In this document: piece after piece, positions 24,948 through 33,211 of the stretch | How positions within the stretch are numbered: position 1 is the stretch's first letter | How the letters are laid out: every line of letters begins with the position of its first letter | NCBI RefSeq assembly: GCF_014199415.1 | Contig: NZ_JACIJN010000006.1 | Span: 1-64,000, forward strand | Origin: Sphingomonas endophytica | GTDB taxonomy: Bacteria > Pseudomonadota > Alphaproteobacteria > Sphingomonadales > Sphingomonadaceae | Direction of reading: 5' to 3' | DNA: 64,000 nucleotides | Translations under genes and position numbers: made by a program | Notes under the pieces: model-generated | The model's input: only the letters and a program-made list of their open reading frames with translations | Database searches by the model: none | What the model was told of the DNA's origin: nothing

Positions 24948-27221
24948 ATGACCGACGATCGCACCCAGGCCGACGAGCGCAACGTCCAGTTCGAGCGCGA
25001 AGCATTATTGTTTCACTCGGAGGGACGCCCCGGCAAGATCGAGATCGTGCCGTCGAAGCCGATGGCGTCGCAGCGCGACCTCGCGCTCGCCTATTCGCCC
25101 GGTGTCGCGATCCCGGTGCAGGCGATCGCCGACGATCCCTCGACCGCCTATGACTATACCGCCAAGGGCAATCTGGTCGCGGTGATCTCGAACGGCACCG
25201 CGATCCTCGGCATGGGCAATCTCGGCGCGCTGGCCTCCAAGCCGGTGATGGAAGGCAAGGCGGTGCTGTTCAAGCGCTTCGCCGATGTCGATTCGATCGA
25301 TATCGAGCTGAAGAGCGAGGACGTCGACCGGATCATCGACGCGGTCGAGCTGATGGAGCCGACCTTCGGCGGGATCAACCTCGAGGACATCAAGGCTCCC
25401 GAGTGCTTCATCATCGAGCAGACGCTGCGCGAGCGGATGAACATCCCGGTCTTCCATGACGACCAGCACGGCACTGCGATCATCTGCGCCGCTGGCGTCA
25501 TCAACGCCTGTCTGCTGACCGGGCGCCAGCTGTCCGAGATCAAGGTCGTCGTCAACGGCGCGGGCGCCGCGGCGATCGCCTGCACCGAACTCATCAAGGC
25601 GATGGGCGTGCGCCACGACAACGTGCTGATCTGCGACCGGACCGGCGTGATCTATCAGGGTCGCGACGACGTGAACCAGTGGCAGTCGGCGCATGCCGCC
25701 AACACCGATCGCCGCACGCTGACCGAGGCGCTGCGCGGCGCGGACGTGTTCCTCGGCCTGTCGGCGGCGGGCGCGCTCAAGCCGGAAATGGTGGTCGACA
25801 TGGCCCCCGCGCCGATCATCTTCGCGATGGCCAACCCGGAGCCGGAGATCCGCCCCGAACTCGCCAAGGCGGCGCGCCCCGACGCGATCGTCGCGACCGG
25901 GCGCTCGGATTACCCGAACCAGGTCAACAACGTGATCTGCTTCCCGTTCATCTTCCGCGGCGCGCTCGACGTGCGCGCCACCGGCATCAACGACGCGATG
26001 AAGATCGCCGCCGCCAATGCGATCGCCGAACTGGCGCGGCAACGCGTGCCCGAGGAAGTCGCGATCGCTTACGGCGTCCAGCACAGCTTCGGTCCCGAAT
26101 ATATCATCCCGTCGCCGTTCGATCCGCGGTTGATGGAGATCGTCCCCGCCGCGGTCGCCAAGGCGGCGATGGACTCGGGCGTCGCGACCAAGCCGATCCT
26201 CGACATGGCCGCCTATGCCGCGGCGCTGCGTGCGCGGCTCAACCCGACCACCTCGGTGCTCAGCCTCGCTTATGAGGGCGCGAAGGCGAACCCCAAGCGC
26301 GTGCTGTTCGCGGAGGGCGAGGAGGAAGTCGTGCTGCGCGCGGCGATCGCCTTCAAGGAAGGCGGCTACGGCACGCCGGTGCTGGTCGGGCGCGAGGACG
26401 TCTACGACCGGCTGCGCGCGCTCGGCATCGCCAATCCGGAAGAGTACGAGCTGCACAACAGCCGCGTTTCGCCGCTGGTGCCGAAGATGGTCGACTTCCT
26501 CTACGCGCGCCTGCAACGCCGCGGCTTCCTGCGCCGCGAGGTCGAGCGGATGATCAACCAGGATCGTAACATCTTCGGCTCGGTGCTGCTCCAGCTTGGC
26601 GAGGCGGATGCGATGATCACCGGCGTGACGCGCCCGTTCGCGCAGTCGATGCGCGAGATCAAGCGCGTGATCGATCCCGCGCCCGGCCGCACCGCCTTCG
26701 GCATCCACGTGCTGGTCGGCCAGTCGCACACCGTCTTCATCGCCGACACGACGGTCAACGAGCGCCCGACCGCCGAGGAACTCGCCGACATCGCCGAGCA
26801 GACCGCCGCGGTCGCGCGCCGGCTCGGGCAGGAACCGCGCGTCGCGTTCCTCAGCTATTCGACCTTCGGCAACCCGAACGGCCAGTGGCTCGACAACATC
26901 CGCGGCGCGGTAAAGGTGCTCGACGACCGCAAGGTGAGCTTCGAGTACGAGGGCGAAATGGCCCCGGACGTCGCGCTCAACCCGCGCCAGCTCAAGAACT
27001 TCCCGTTCGCGCGCCTGTCGGGACCGGCGAATGTGCTGGTGATGCCGGGGCTGCAATCGGCGAACATTTCGGCGAAGCTGCTGCGCGAGCTGGGCGGCGA
27101 CGACATGATCGGACCGATGCTGGTCGGCATGGAAAAGCCGGTCCAGATCGCGCCGATGACCTCGACCGCCGGCGATCTGGTGACGCTGGCGGTGCTCGCC
27201 GCCGGGGGGATTGCGCGGTAG
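24948..27221 (+). CDS. maeB: NADP-dependent malic enzyme with a phosphotransacetylase-like domain
   Basis: A 757-residue MaeB-type protein. The malic enzyme part covers about residues 1-430, with SPGVAIPVQAIADDP, FHDDQHGTAIICAAGV (metal-binding Asp residues) and the Rossmann strand VVVNGAGAAAIAC. From about residue 440 a phosphate acetyltransferase-like domain follows (FGIHVLVGQSHTVFIADTTVN), which is regulatory in known homologues. It converts malate to pyruvate and CO2 with NADPH production, feeding gluconeogenesis and lipid synthesis. It is a single transcription unit with a divergent or convergent gene on each side. Confidence 0.95.
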   Translation: MTDDRTQADERNVQFEREALLFHSEGRPGKIEIVPSKPMASQRDLALAYSPGVAIPVQAIADDPSTAYDYTAKGNLVAVISNGTAILGMGNLGALASKPVMEGKAVLFKRFADVDSIDIELKSEDVDRIIDAVELMEPTFGGINLEDIKAPECFIIEQTLRERMNIPVFHDDQHGTAIICAAGVINACLLTGRQLSEIKVVVNGAGAAAIACTELIKAMGVRHDNVLICDRTGVIYQGRDDVNQWQSAHAANTDRRTLTEALRGADVFLGLSAAGALKPEMVVDMAPAPIIFAMANPEPEIRPELAKAARPDAIVATGRSDYPNQVNNVICFPFIFRGALDVRATGINDAMKIAAANAIAELARQRVPEEVAIAYGVQHSFGPEYIIPSPFDPRLMEIVPAAVAKAAMDSGVATKPILDMAAYAAALRARLNPTTSVLSLAYEGAKANPKRVLFAEGEEEVVLRAAIAFKEGGYGTPVLVGREDVYDRLRALGIANPEEYELHNSRVSPLVPKMVDFLYARLQRRGFLRREVERMINQDRNIFGSVLLQLGEADAMITGVTRPFAQSMREIKRVIDPAPGRTAFGIHVLVGQSHTVFIADTTVNERPTAEELADIAEQTAAVARRLGQEPRVAFLSYSTFGNPNGQWLDNIRGAVKVLDDRKVSFEYEGEMAPDVALNPRQLKNFPFARLSGPANVLVMPGLQSANISAKLLRELGGDDMIGPMLVGMEKPVQIAPMTSTAGDLVTLAVLAAGGIAR

Positions 27222-27274
27222 GGTAATGGGGGGGCAGCGGATTGATGTTGCCCCCCCCATTTGGCGGCATGGGC

Positions 27275-27754
27275 CTAAGGCGTTCCGGCATGTTGTCGGA
27301 TCGCCGGAATGAGCAGCGCCGGGTAAATCGCAGCGAGCAGTGCAGGGTCCGCCCGTATGGCAGCGGCGGGCGTGAAATGGGTGATCTCGAAGCTGCGCCG
27401 TTCCATGGCGGCCACACGCATCGCTCCCTCGACGCGCTGCCGTGCGCCATCCGACGCGCGCACCCAGAGATAATATTTCGGCAGCGACACCCCGCTCTGG
27501 GTTGCGCCTTTCCGAAGCAGATCAATCTCGACAACGCGCGACGGCAGCCCCTGCGCCGCCAGATAGGCTCGGACATCGCGCTCGAGCAACTTGCCGAATT
27601 CGGCGTCCAACGGTGCATTTGCGGCAACATGGCTCGCCCGCACCTCGGCCATCGCGCTTCCCCCATTCGCCGGCGGTGGGAGCTGCTGCGCCGTCACCAG
27701 CGTCGCTACCGAGAGCAAAATTGTGACCGAGACGGTCACGGTTTGGATGGTCAT
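27275..27754 (-). CDS. Hypothetical exported protein
   Basis: About 159 residues from the ATG at 27754; another start lies at 27763. An N-terminal hydrophobic stretch (VTVSVTILLSVATLVTAQQ) looks like a signal peptide, followed by a Pro-rich linker. The body has LDAEFGKLLERDVRAYLAAQG and a C-terminal part rich in Ala and Ile. I do not recognise the family. It is convergent with maeB and its promoter side faces a perfect palindrome at 27809-27836. Confidence 0.5.
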   Translation of the reverse strand: MTIQTVTVSVTILLSVATLVTAQQLPPPANGGSAMAEVRASHVAANAPLDAEFGKLLERDVRAYLAAQGLPSRVVEIDLLRKGATQSGVSLPKYYLWVRASDGARQRVEGAMRVAAMERRSFEITHFTPAAAIRADPALLAAIYPALLIPAIRQHAGTP

Positions 27755-27808
27755 AATCGGCATCTCAGCACAAACTGAGTTCGGGTCAACGCCCACGTTC
27801 AACGAGCG

Positions 27809-27836
27809 CGTCATTCCCGCGCAGGCGGGAATGACG
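27809..27836. repeat. Perfect REP palindrome
   Basis: CGTCATTCCCGC-GCAG-GCGGGAATGACG, two arms of 12 nt with a 4-nt loop. It is the half-unit of the composite 93-bp repeats near 43606, 50196 and 62678. It lies downstream of ruvC. Confidence 0.85.
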
Positions 27837-27847
27837 GAGCGGCGGCG

Positions 27848-28360
27848 CTACGCGCGCGCACCCGCCCGCGCCCGCCGCATCATGCCCTGCGCGCTCGCGA
27901 CATGATGCGCGTGACAGATCGCGACCGCCAGCGCGTCGGCGGCATCCGGCCCGGCCAGCTTCGCGCCGGGCAGCAGCACCGCCATCATCGCCTGGATCTG
28001 CCGCTTCTCCGCGCCGCCCGTGCCGACCACCGCCTTCTTGACCGTCGAGGGATGATATTCCCCGATCGTCAGCCCCGCGCCGCTCGCGGCGAGCAGCACC
28101 ACCCCGCGCGCCTGCCCCAGCTTGAGCGTCGATTGCGCATTGGTGTTGCCGAGCACTTCCTCGACCGCCGCCTCATCGGGCCGCTCGGCGCGGATCACGT
28201 CGATCAGCGCCGAATAGAGGTTCGCGAGCCGGCGCGGCAGCGGCATCGACGGGTCGGTGCGGATCTGCCCGTTGCCGACATGGCTCAGCCGGTTCCCCTC
28301 GGCGCGGATCACCCCCCAGCCGGTCGTGCCGAGCCCCGGATCGAGACCGAGGATGATCAT
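27848..28360 (-). CDS. ruvC: Crossover junction endodeoxyribonuclease RuvC
   Basis: A 170-residue Holliday-junction resolvase. The four acidic catalytic positions are visible: Asp7 in [12 protein letters not shown], Glu67/68 in [14 protein letters not shown], and Asp139 and Asp142 in [14 protein letters not shown]. The start ATG overlaps the stop codon of the upstream DUF559 gene (ATGA). Its Shine-Dalgarno, GGGGAGGGG, is one arm of a REP palindrome, so the repeat provides the ribosome-binding site. ruvA and ruvB are not in the window. The usual alphaproteobacterial neighbour yebC is upstream but separated by the DUF559 cassette. Confidence 0.95.
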   Translation of the reverse strand: MIILGLDPGLGTTGWGVIRAEGNRLSHVGNGQIRTDPSMPLPRRLANLYSALIDVIRAERPDEAAVEEVLGNTNAQSTLKLGQARGVVLLAASGAGLTIGEYHPSTVKKAVVGTGGAEKRQIQAMMAVLLPGAKLAGPDAADALAVAICHAHHVASAQGMMRRARAGARA

Positions 28361-28755
28361 CGCCTAAGCCCCTCCCCTTTAGGGGAGGGGTTGGGGTGGG
28401 GAACGCCGGACCAGCGGTCGGGACGGGCTTGCAGGGCGGCTACGATCGTGAGGAGGACGCCGTCCATGTTCTCGCGAACGTCCTGGTTGGAGAAGCGCAA
28501 GGTGTGAAAGCCTTTGCTGGCGATAAAGCGGTCACGCGCGGAGTCCGCTGCCGGATCGTGGGTATCGCCATCAACCTCCACGATCAGTCCCTTCGCCGGG
28601 CAGAAGAAGTCAGCGATGTACGGCGCAATGACGTGCTGGCGTCGGAACTTGTGGCCGAGCTTGGTGCCCGACAGTTCGCGCCACAAACGCTTCTCCCACT
28701 CAGTGGGATTGCGGCGCATCTCGGCGGCCCGAACCAGCAACTCCGCTTCCGTCAC
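28357..28755 (-). CDS. DUF559-domain protein (Vsr-like/PD-(D/E)XK nuclease fold) inside a REP-bounded cassette
   Basis: About 132 residues from the GTG at 28755; an alternative GTG lies at 28767. [37 protein letters not shown] and [10 protein letters not shown] are the standard blocks of DUF559, a family with a very-short-patch-repair-like nuclease fold. Asp49 with Glu60 and Asp62 are the likely active-site acids. The last 20 or so codons ([11 protein letters not shown]) are translated from the left REP repeat, and the stop overlaps the ruvC start. The gene is thus bounded on both sides by inverted copies of the same repeat. Function is unknown; a nuclease role is inferred from the fold. Confidence 0.8.
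   Translation of the reverse strand: MTEAELLVRAAEMRRNPTEWEKRLWRELSGTKLGHKFRRQHVIAPYIADFFCPAKGLIVEVDGDTHDPAADSARDRFIASKGFHTLRFSNQDVRENMDGVLLTIVAALQARPDRWSGVPHPNPSPKGEGLRR
28365..28402. repeat. REP family B, left copy of the DUF559 cassette
   Basis: TAAGCCCCTCCCC-TTTA-GGGGAGGGG followed by TTGGGGTGGGG. It contains its own hairpin and is a near-exact inverted match to 28761-28800. It is read through as the C-terminus of the DUF559 protein and supplies the ruvC Shine-Dalgarno. Confidence 0.9.
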
Positions 28756-28760
28756 TACGT

Positions 28761-28800
28761 CCCCCACCCCAACCCCTCCCCTGAAGGGGAGGGGCTTTTA
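28761..28800. repeat. REP family B, right copy of the DUF559 cassette
   Basis: The inverted partner of 28365-28402: on the minus strand TAAAAGCCCCTCCCCTTC, then AGGGGAGGGG, then TTGGGGTGGGGG, with a 2-nt insertion and a few mismatches. It ends 2 bp before the yebC stop codon. Confidence 0.9.
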
Positions 28801-28802
28801 GG

Positions 28803-29546
28803 TCACCCCAGCTTCGCCATCACCTCGTCGGACACCTCGTAATTGCCCCACACCGTCTGCACGTCGTCGTCGTCGTCCAGCGCGTCGATCAGCTTGAACA
28901 GCGTCGCCGCATCCGCCTCGGTCACCTCGACCATCGTCTGCGGCCGCCACGCCAGCTTCGCGCCCTCGGCCTCGCCGAGCACCGGCTCCAGCGCCTTGGC
29001 GACCTCGTGAAGCGAGCCCTGCTCGGTCCAGATCTCGTGCCCTTCCTCGGACGAGGTGACGTCCTCGGCCCCGGCCTCCAGCGCCGCCTCGAACACCTTC
29101 TCGGCGTCGCCCGCGCTCGCGGGATAGTTGATGAGCCCCATCCGGTCGAAGCCATGGCTCACCGAACCGCTCGCGCCCAGATTGCCGCCGTTCTTCGACA
29201 CCGCGGTGCGCACGTTGGTCGCGGTGCGGTTGCGGTTGTCGGACAGCGCCTCGATGATCAGGCTCACGCCGCCGGGACCGAAGCCCTCGTAACGGATTTC
29301 CTCGTAATTCTCGGTGTCGCCCTTGCTCGCCTTGTCGATGGCGCGCTGGATATTGTCCTTGGGCATCGACTGCGCCTTGGCGGCGTTGATCGCGGCGCGC
29401 AGCCGCGGGTTCATGTCGGGATCGGGCAGCCCCATCTTCGCCGCGACGGTGATTTCGCGGCTGAGCTTGGAGAACATGCCGGAGCGCTTCTTATCCTGCG
29501 CGCCCTTGCGGTGCATGATGTTCTTGAACTTGGAATGGCCTGCCAT
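28803..29546 (-). CDS. YebC/PmpR family protein (putative transcriptional/translational regulator)
   Basis: A 247-residue YebC-family protein. The N-terminus [20 protein letters not shown], the middle [22 protein letters not shown] and the [16 protein letters not shown] tail are diagnostic. Members bind DNA or act in translation at proline-rich stretches; the role here is not settled by sequence. The gene is followed on the same strand by the DUF559 cassette and ruvC, the reverse-strand version of the common yebC-ruvC arrangement. Confidence 0.93.
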   Translation of the reverse strand: MAGHSKFKNIMHRKGAQDKKRSGMFSKLSREITVAAKMGLPDPDMNPRLRAAINAAKAQSMPKDNIQRAIDKASKGDTENYEEIRYEGFGPGGVSLIIEALSDNRNRTATNVRTAVSKNGGNLGASGSVSHGFDRMGLINYPASAGDAEKVFEAALEAGAEDVTSSEEGHEIWTEQGSLHEVAKALEPVLGEAEGAKLAWRPQTMVEVTEADAATLFKLIDALDDDDDVQTVWGNYEVSDEVMAKLG

Positions 29547-29575
29547 GGTCGCCTCTGACGGATAATCCCGTGCCT

Positions 29576-30118
29576 TTACGCGCGCGGAGCCCCATTCGCC
29601 AACCCGTCTATCTTCGCCTCCAGCGCCGCCAGCCGCTCGATCACCAGCCCGTCGATCTTTTCGTGGAGCCGCAGGATCTCCAGCTCGGCGCGCAAATTGG
29701 TCTCGTAATCCAGCCCGGCGGCGAGCCGGTCCTTCGCCGCCTGCCGGTTCTGGCTCATCATGATGACGGGCGCCTGCACCGCGGCGAGCGTCGACAGCAT
29801 CAGGTTGAGGAAGATGTAGGGATAGGGGTCGAACTGCATCCCGAAATATCGGAGCACGTCGGTGTTGAGCAGCATCCAGCCGACCAGCACCACCGTGAAC
29901 GCGATGATGAACCCCCACGACCCGCCGACCGCCGCGACCCGGTCGGCGAGGCGATCACCGAAGCTGGCGCGCAGATCGGCCTCGTCGGCGGCGTCGCGGC
30001 TGACCAACGTTCCCGCGTCCATGCTGTCGAGGACCCGGCGCTCCTCGGCATCCAGCGAATGGCGCGGCTTGCCGATGATGCGCAGCGCGAGATCGGCGAT
30101 CGGTGGACGGTGCGCCAT
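29576..30118 (-). CDS. DUF1003 membrane protein
   Basis: A 180-residue protein with two hydrophobic segments in the middle ([20 protein letters not shown] and [27 protein letters not shown]), the typical core of DUF1003. The C-terminal third is a charged helix with coiled-coil character ([31 protein letters not shown]). It is probably an inner-membrane protein; no function is established. The start at 30118 was chosen because family similarity begins there. It lies 29 bp upstream of yebC on the same strand. Confidence 0.82.
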   Translation of the reverse strand: MAHRPPIADLALRIIGKPRHSLDAEERRVLDSMDAGTLVSRDAADEADLRASFGDRLADRVAAVGGSWGFIIAFTVVLVGWMLLNTDVLRYFGMQFDPYPYIFLNLMLSTLAAVQAPVIMMSQNRQAAKDRLAAGLDYETNLRAELEILRLHEKIDGLVIERLAALEAKIDGLANGAPRA

Positions 30119-30215
30119 CAATGTTCCCCTTCGTGACGCGTCCCCGTAGCCGCGTGCGGCGGGCACGCAAAGCGCTTGCCCAACCGGGGCATGATCGGCC
30201 AAACGGGGCGCGATC

Positions 30216-31676
30216 ATGACCGTCAGCGTAGACATGGGCAGCGACGAGCGCGGCGCGCCCGTGACCATGGACCTCGAAGAACTGCTCGCCACCCGATTGC
30301 TCGTCCAGGGCAATTCCGGGTCCGGCAAGTCGCACCTGCTGCGCCGGCTGCTCGAACGCAGCGCCGGGCAGGTGCAACAGGTGGTGATCGACCCCGAGGG
30401 CGATTTCGTCACGCTCTCCGAACGCTACGGCCATGTCGTGATCGAGGGCGCGGATTATGCCGAGCGCGAGCTGGCGCGAATCGCCGCGCGGCTGCGCGAG
30501 CACCGCGCCAGCGTCGTGCTGAGCCTCGAGGGGCTGGAGGCGGAGGGGCAGATGCGCTGCGCCGCCGGCTTCCTCAATGCGCTGTTCGATGCGCCGCGCG
30601 AACATTGGTATCCCGCGCTGGTGGTGGTCGACGAGGCGCAATTGTTCGCGCCGACCACCGGGGGCGAAGTCGCCGAGGAGGTGCGCCGCGCCTCGCTGTC
30701 GGCGATGACCAACCTGATGTGCCGCGGGCGCAAGCGCGGCCTCGCCGGCGTGATCGCGACGCAGCGGCTGGCGAAGCTCGCCAAGAACGTCGCCGCCGAG
30801 GCGAGCAACTTCCTGATGGGGCGCACCTTCCTCGACATCGACATGGCGCGCGCCGCCGATCTGCTCGGGATGGAGCGGCGACAGGCCGAGTCGATCCGCG
30901 ATCTGGCGCGCGGCACCTTCATGGCGCTGGGGCCGGCGGTGTCGCGGCGGCCGATCACGGTGCGGATCGGCACGGTCGAGACGCAGGCGCGCAGCGGCAG
31001 CCCCAAGCTGGTCCCGCTGCCGCAGGCCGATTCGGTCGACCTGCAATCGCTGCTCGACGTCACCCCCGACGCCGCGCCGACGCTGCCGATGACCTTCGAC
31101 CCGCGGCCGCGCCGCGTCCCCGCCGACGAATTGCTGTCGGACATCGAAGCCCCCGCGCAGACCACCCCCGCGCCATCGCTGCCCGACCGCAACGAGGAAG
31201 AGGTCGAGGCGGTCTATGCCGAGGTGCTGCGCGCGATCGTCACCGACGACGAAAGCAGCGGCCGTCCCGCGGCGGTGCTGTTTCAGGATTTTCAGGTGCG
31301 CTGCCGGATGGCGGGGATCGCCAGGCCCGCGCTCGACCTTGCCGCGTTCAGCCGCCGCCTGTCGTGCGCGCGCGCCGGCATCTTCGATCCGCACGCGGAG
31401 GAATGGGCGAGCGTGCTCGCGCTGGCCGGCGGACTGCCCGACGACATGCTCGGCGCGTTCCTGCTCGTCGCCAAGGCGGCGCGCGACGGCGCGCCCTGCC
31501 CGTCGGACATCGCGATCGCAAACACCTACGGCACCAGCTCGATCGGGCGGGTGAAGCGGCTGATCGGCTATATCGAGGGCCGCGACCTGTTCGTGACGCG
31601 CACCGACATGGGCGGCAAGCGCTCGATCACGATTCCGCATCTGGGATGGACGACCGCACCGGCCGAGGCGGCGTAG
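30216..31676 (+). CDS. HerA-like/DUF87 ATP-binding protein
   Basis: A 486-residue P-loop ATPase. Walker A is GNSGSGKSHLLRRLLER near residues 32-48 and Walker B is ALVVVDEAQLF. GRKRGLAGVIATQRLAKL matches the sensor region of HerA/FtsK-type translocases. The C-terminal third, about 150 residues including SIGRVKRLIGYIEGRDLF, looks like a winged-helix domain. Related proteins are annotated as ATP-binding proteins of unknown role. No NurA-like nuclease is adjacent, so a role in end resection is not supported. It is a monocistronic gene in a divergent position to DUF1003. Confidence 0.82.
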   Translation: MTVSVDMGSDERGAPVTMDLEELLATRLLVQGNSGSGKSHLLRRLLERSAGQVQQVVIDPEGDFVTLSERYGHVVIEGADYAERELARIAARLREHRASVVLSLEGLEAEGQMRCAAGFLNALFDAPREHWYPALVVVDEAQLFAPTTGGEVAEEVRRASLSAMTNLMCRGRKRGLAGVIATQRLAKLAKNVAAEASNFLMGRTFLDIDMARAADLLGMERRQAESIRDLARGTFMALGPAVSRRPITVRIGTVETQARSGSPKLVPLPQADSVDLQSLLDVTPDAAPTLPMTFDPRPRRVPADELLSDIEAPAQTTPAPSLPDRNEEEVEAVYAEVLRAIVTDDESSGRPAAVLFQDFQVRCRMAGIARPALDLAAFSRRLSCARAGIFDPHAEEWASVLALAGGLPDDMLGAFLLVAKAARDGAPCPSDIAIANTYGTSSIGRVKRLIGYIEGRDLFVTRTDMGGKRSITIPHLGWTTAPAEAA

Positions 31677-31706
31677 CGCCCCGTCCCTGTTGCCCTGCCG
31701 ATCCGC

Positions 31707-31735
31707 CGTCGCCCCGGATCAAGTCCGGGCCGACG
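31707..31735. repeat. REP palindrome
   Basis: CGTCGCCCCGGATC-A-AGTCCGGGCCGACG; a single palindromic unit of the family seen at 7250-7333, located after the HerA-like gene. Confidence 0.7.
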
Positions 31736-31817
31736 GGAGTGGCATCTCTCGATCCGTTATGCGAACAGAAGGCAAGCGGTCATTTAGTCGCCGACCTTCG
31801 TCACGCGAAAATCGCCC

Positions 31818-32381
31818 TCACTTCACCTTCAGCGCGTCCTCGATCTGCGCGGCCGGTGCGGACAGCATCGTATAGACCGTATGCGCGGCGATGCCGGCCA
31901 TCGTCACCCCGACCGCCACCAGCACGAGGAACTGGAACAGCGACGCGAAGCTCCGCGACCGTTCCACCTTGCGCGCCATCTGCGCCTCGTGCGCGAGCCG
32001 GCGTTCGGCGCGACGGTCGTGCTCGGGGGTCGCATTTGCGCGCACCGGGCGGCTGGCGAGGCGCGGTTCGTCGACCAGCGCCTTGACCGACAACCGGTCC
32101 TGCGAGCGCATCCCGAAGAACCGCCCCTTGTTCCATTGCACGCGCCCGACGATGACGATCGTCCCGCGCCGGATCTCGACATAGCTGCCGACCGCCGGCG
32201 GCTGATCGCATCCCGCCATCAGCCCGCGCGACGAGACATTGTGGATCACGACGTCCAGCCAGCGCGACTCCAGCCGCATCCGCGACGGGATGAGCACGGT
32301 GACCCGCTCCTCCCGTGGCCGGAAGCCGGTCTGTAGAGCAGCTAGCACCGGTCGTATTCCCCCACACCGTCGATCGCACAA
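31818..32381 (-). CDS. PilZ-domain protein with a C-terminal membrane anchor
   Basis: Up to 187 residues. The PilZ part carries RPRE near residue 21 and NVSSRGLMAG, approximating the RxxxR and D/NxSxxG c-di-GMP-binding motifs. A basic, charged linker follows, then one hydrophobic segment (LFQFLVLVAVGVTMAGIAAHTVY) before a short tail. The 5' end is uncertain: the longest frame begins at a TTG (32381). A GTG further in has a Shine-Dalgarno but would cut off the first arginine motif. It is probably a membrane-bound c-di-GMP receptor; the partner is unknown. Confidence 0.75.
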   Translation of the reverse strand: MCDRRCGGIRPVLAALQTGFRPREERVTVLIPSRMRLESRWLDVVIHNVSSRGLMAGCDQPPAVGSYVEIRRGTIVIVGRVQWNKGRFFGMRSQDRLSVKALVDEPRLASRPVRANATPEHDRRAERRLAHEAQMARKVERSRSFASLFQFLVLVAVGVTMAGIAAHTVYTMLSAPAAQIEDALKVK

Positions 32382-32444
32382 ATGTATACGGTGCGGGAAA
32401 CGAAGATAATCTTAACGGCTGCCGCAATGACCGCCGTCAATGAT

Positions 32445-32711
32445 CTAGATCATGCCGAGCGCCTGCATATAGACTTCGAGGATCGACTGCTCCTCCTGAT
32501 ATTCTTCGCGCTTCTTCTTGCGGATCTGCAGGATCTTGCGGATCGCCTTGGCATCGTAGCCGCGGCTCTTCGCCTCGGCCATCACGTCCTTGATGTCGTC
32601 GGCGATGCCCTTCTTCTCTTCCTCCAGCCGCTCGGCCCGCTCGATCAGCAGCCGCAGTTCGTCGGCTGCCACCGAACCGCCGCCCATGCCTTCGCCACGC
32701 TCTTCCGCCAT
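32445..32711 (-). CDS. gapR: GapR family nucleoid-associated protein (DUF2312)
   Basis: An 88-residue coiled-coil protein of the GapR family, which binds overtwisted DNA in Caulobacter and helps topoisomerases. The blocks [40 protein letters not shown] and [16 protein letters not shown] match DUF2312. Two adjacent ATG codons are available (32714 and 32711); the second is better spaced from GGGGAAG. It is monocistronic. The family is largely restricted to Alphaproteobacteria, supporting the taxonomic call. Confidence 0.93.
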   Translation of the reverse strand: MAEERGEGMGGGSVAADELRLLIERAERLEEEKKGIADDIKDVMAEAKSRGYDAKAIRKILQIRKKKREEYQEEQSILEVYMQALGMI

Positions 32712-32854
32712 CATACTTCCCCAGAAAAAACGACGCCGCCCGCAACGCCGGCGCGAATCGCGCGGGCGGGGACGGCGTGGTGGATACCCTGATTGGGTGC
32801 GGCGGCGCGTCTACGCCCGCACGCGCCGATGCTCAAGGGCGCGCGCGAACCGGC

Positions 32855-33145
32855 TCAGGCGTTCTTCTTGACGCTCTCCGCCATCCGCGCGAGCTGCTCG
32901 GGGGTCGCCTCGCCCTGATGCTGCGCCTTCCACTGGGCATAGGGCATGCCGTAGATCGCCTCCCGCGCAGTTTCCCGGTCGAGCCCGCCGGCCTCGCCAA
33001 CCCAGTCGGACAGGCAGTTGCGGCAAAATCCCGCCAGCCCCATCAGATCGACGTTCTGCGCGTCGGTGCGGTGGCGCAAATGCCTGACCAGCCGCCGGAA
33101 AGCCGCCGCCGCTACGGCATCGTCGAGCGTATCGAGCCGATCCAT
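32855..33145 (-). CDS. DUF1244 domain protein
   Basis: A 96-residue protein. FRRLVRHLRHRTDAQNVDLMGLAGFCRNCLSDW with two Cys, then IYGMPYAQWKAQHQGEAT, are typical of DUF1244, a small family common in Alphaproteobacteria and gamma-proteobacteria with no established function. It is divergent from pyruvate kinase with 66 bp between the starts. Confidence 0.88.
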   Translation of the reverse strand: MDRLDTLDDAVAAAAFRRLVRHLRHRTDAQNVDLMGLAGFCRNCLSDWVGEAGGLDRETAREAIYGMPYAQWKAQHQGEATPEQLARMAESVKKNA

Positions 33146-33211
33146 GTTGTCTCCGTCATTTGATCCTGCGGCGTTACTCGCTAAGGCCGTGCCGGCAAAG
33201 CAGGAAGGCGC

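Noticed and set aside
30176..32086. A 636-codon plus-strand frame across the HerA-like gene and beyond
   Set aside because: Same-strand shadow in another phase; no motifs, and it crosses a REP repeat and the PilZ gene.
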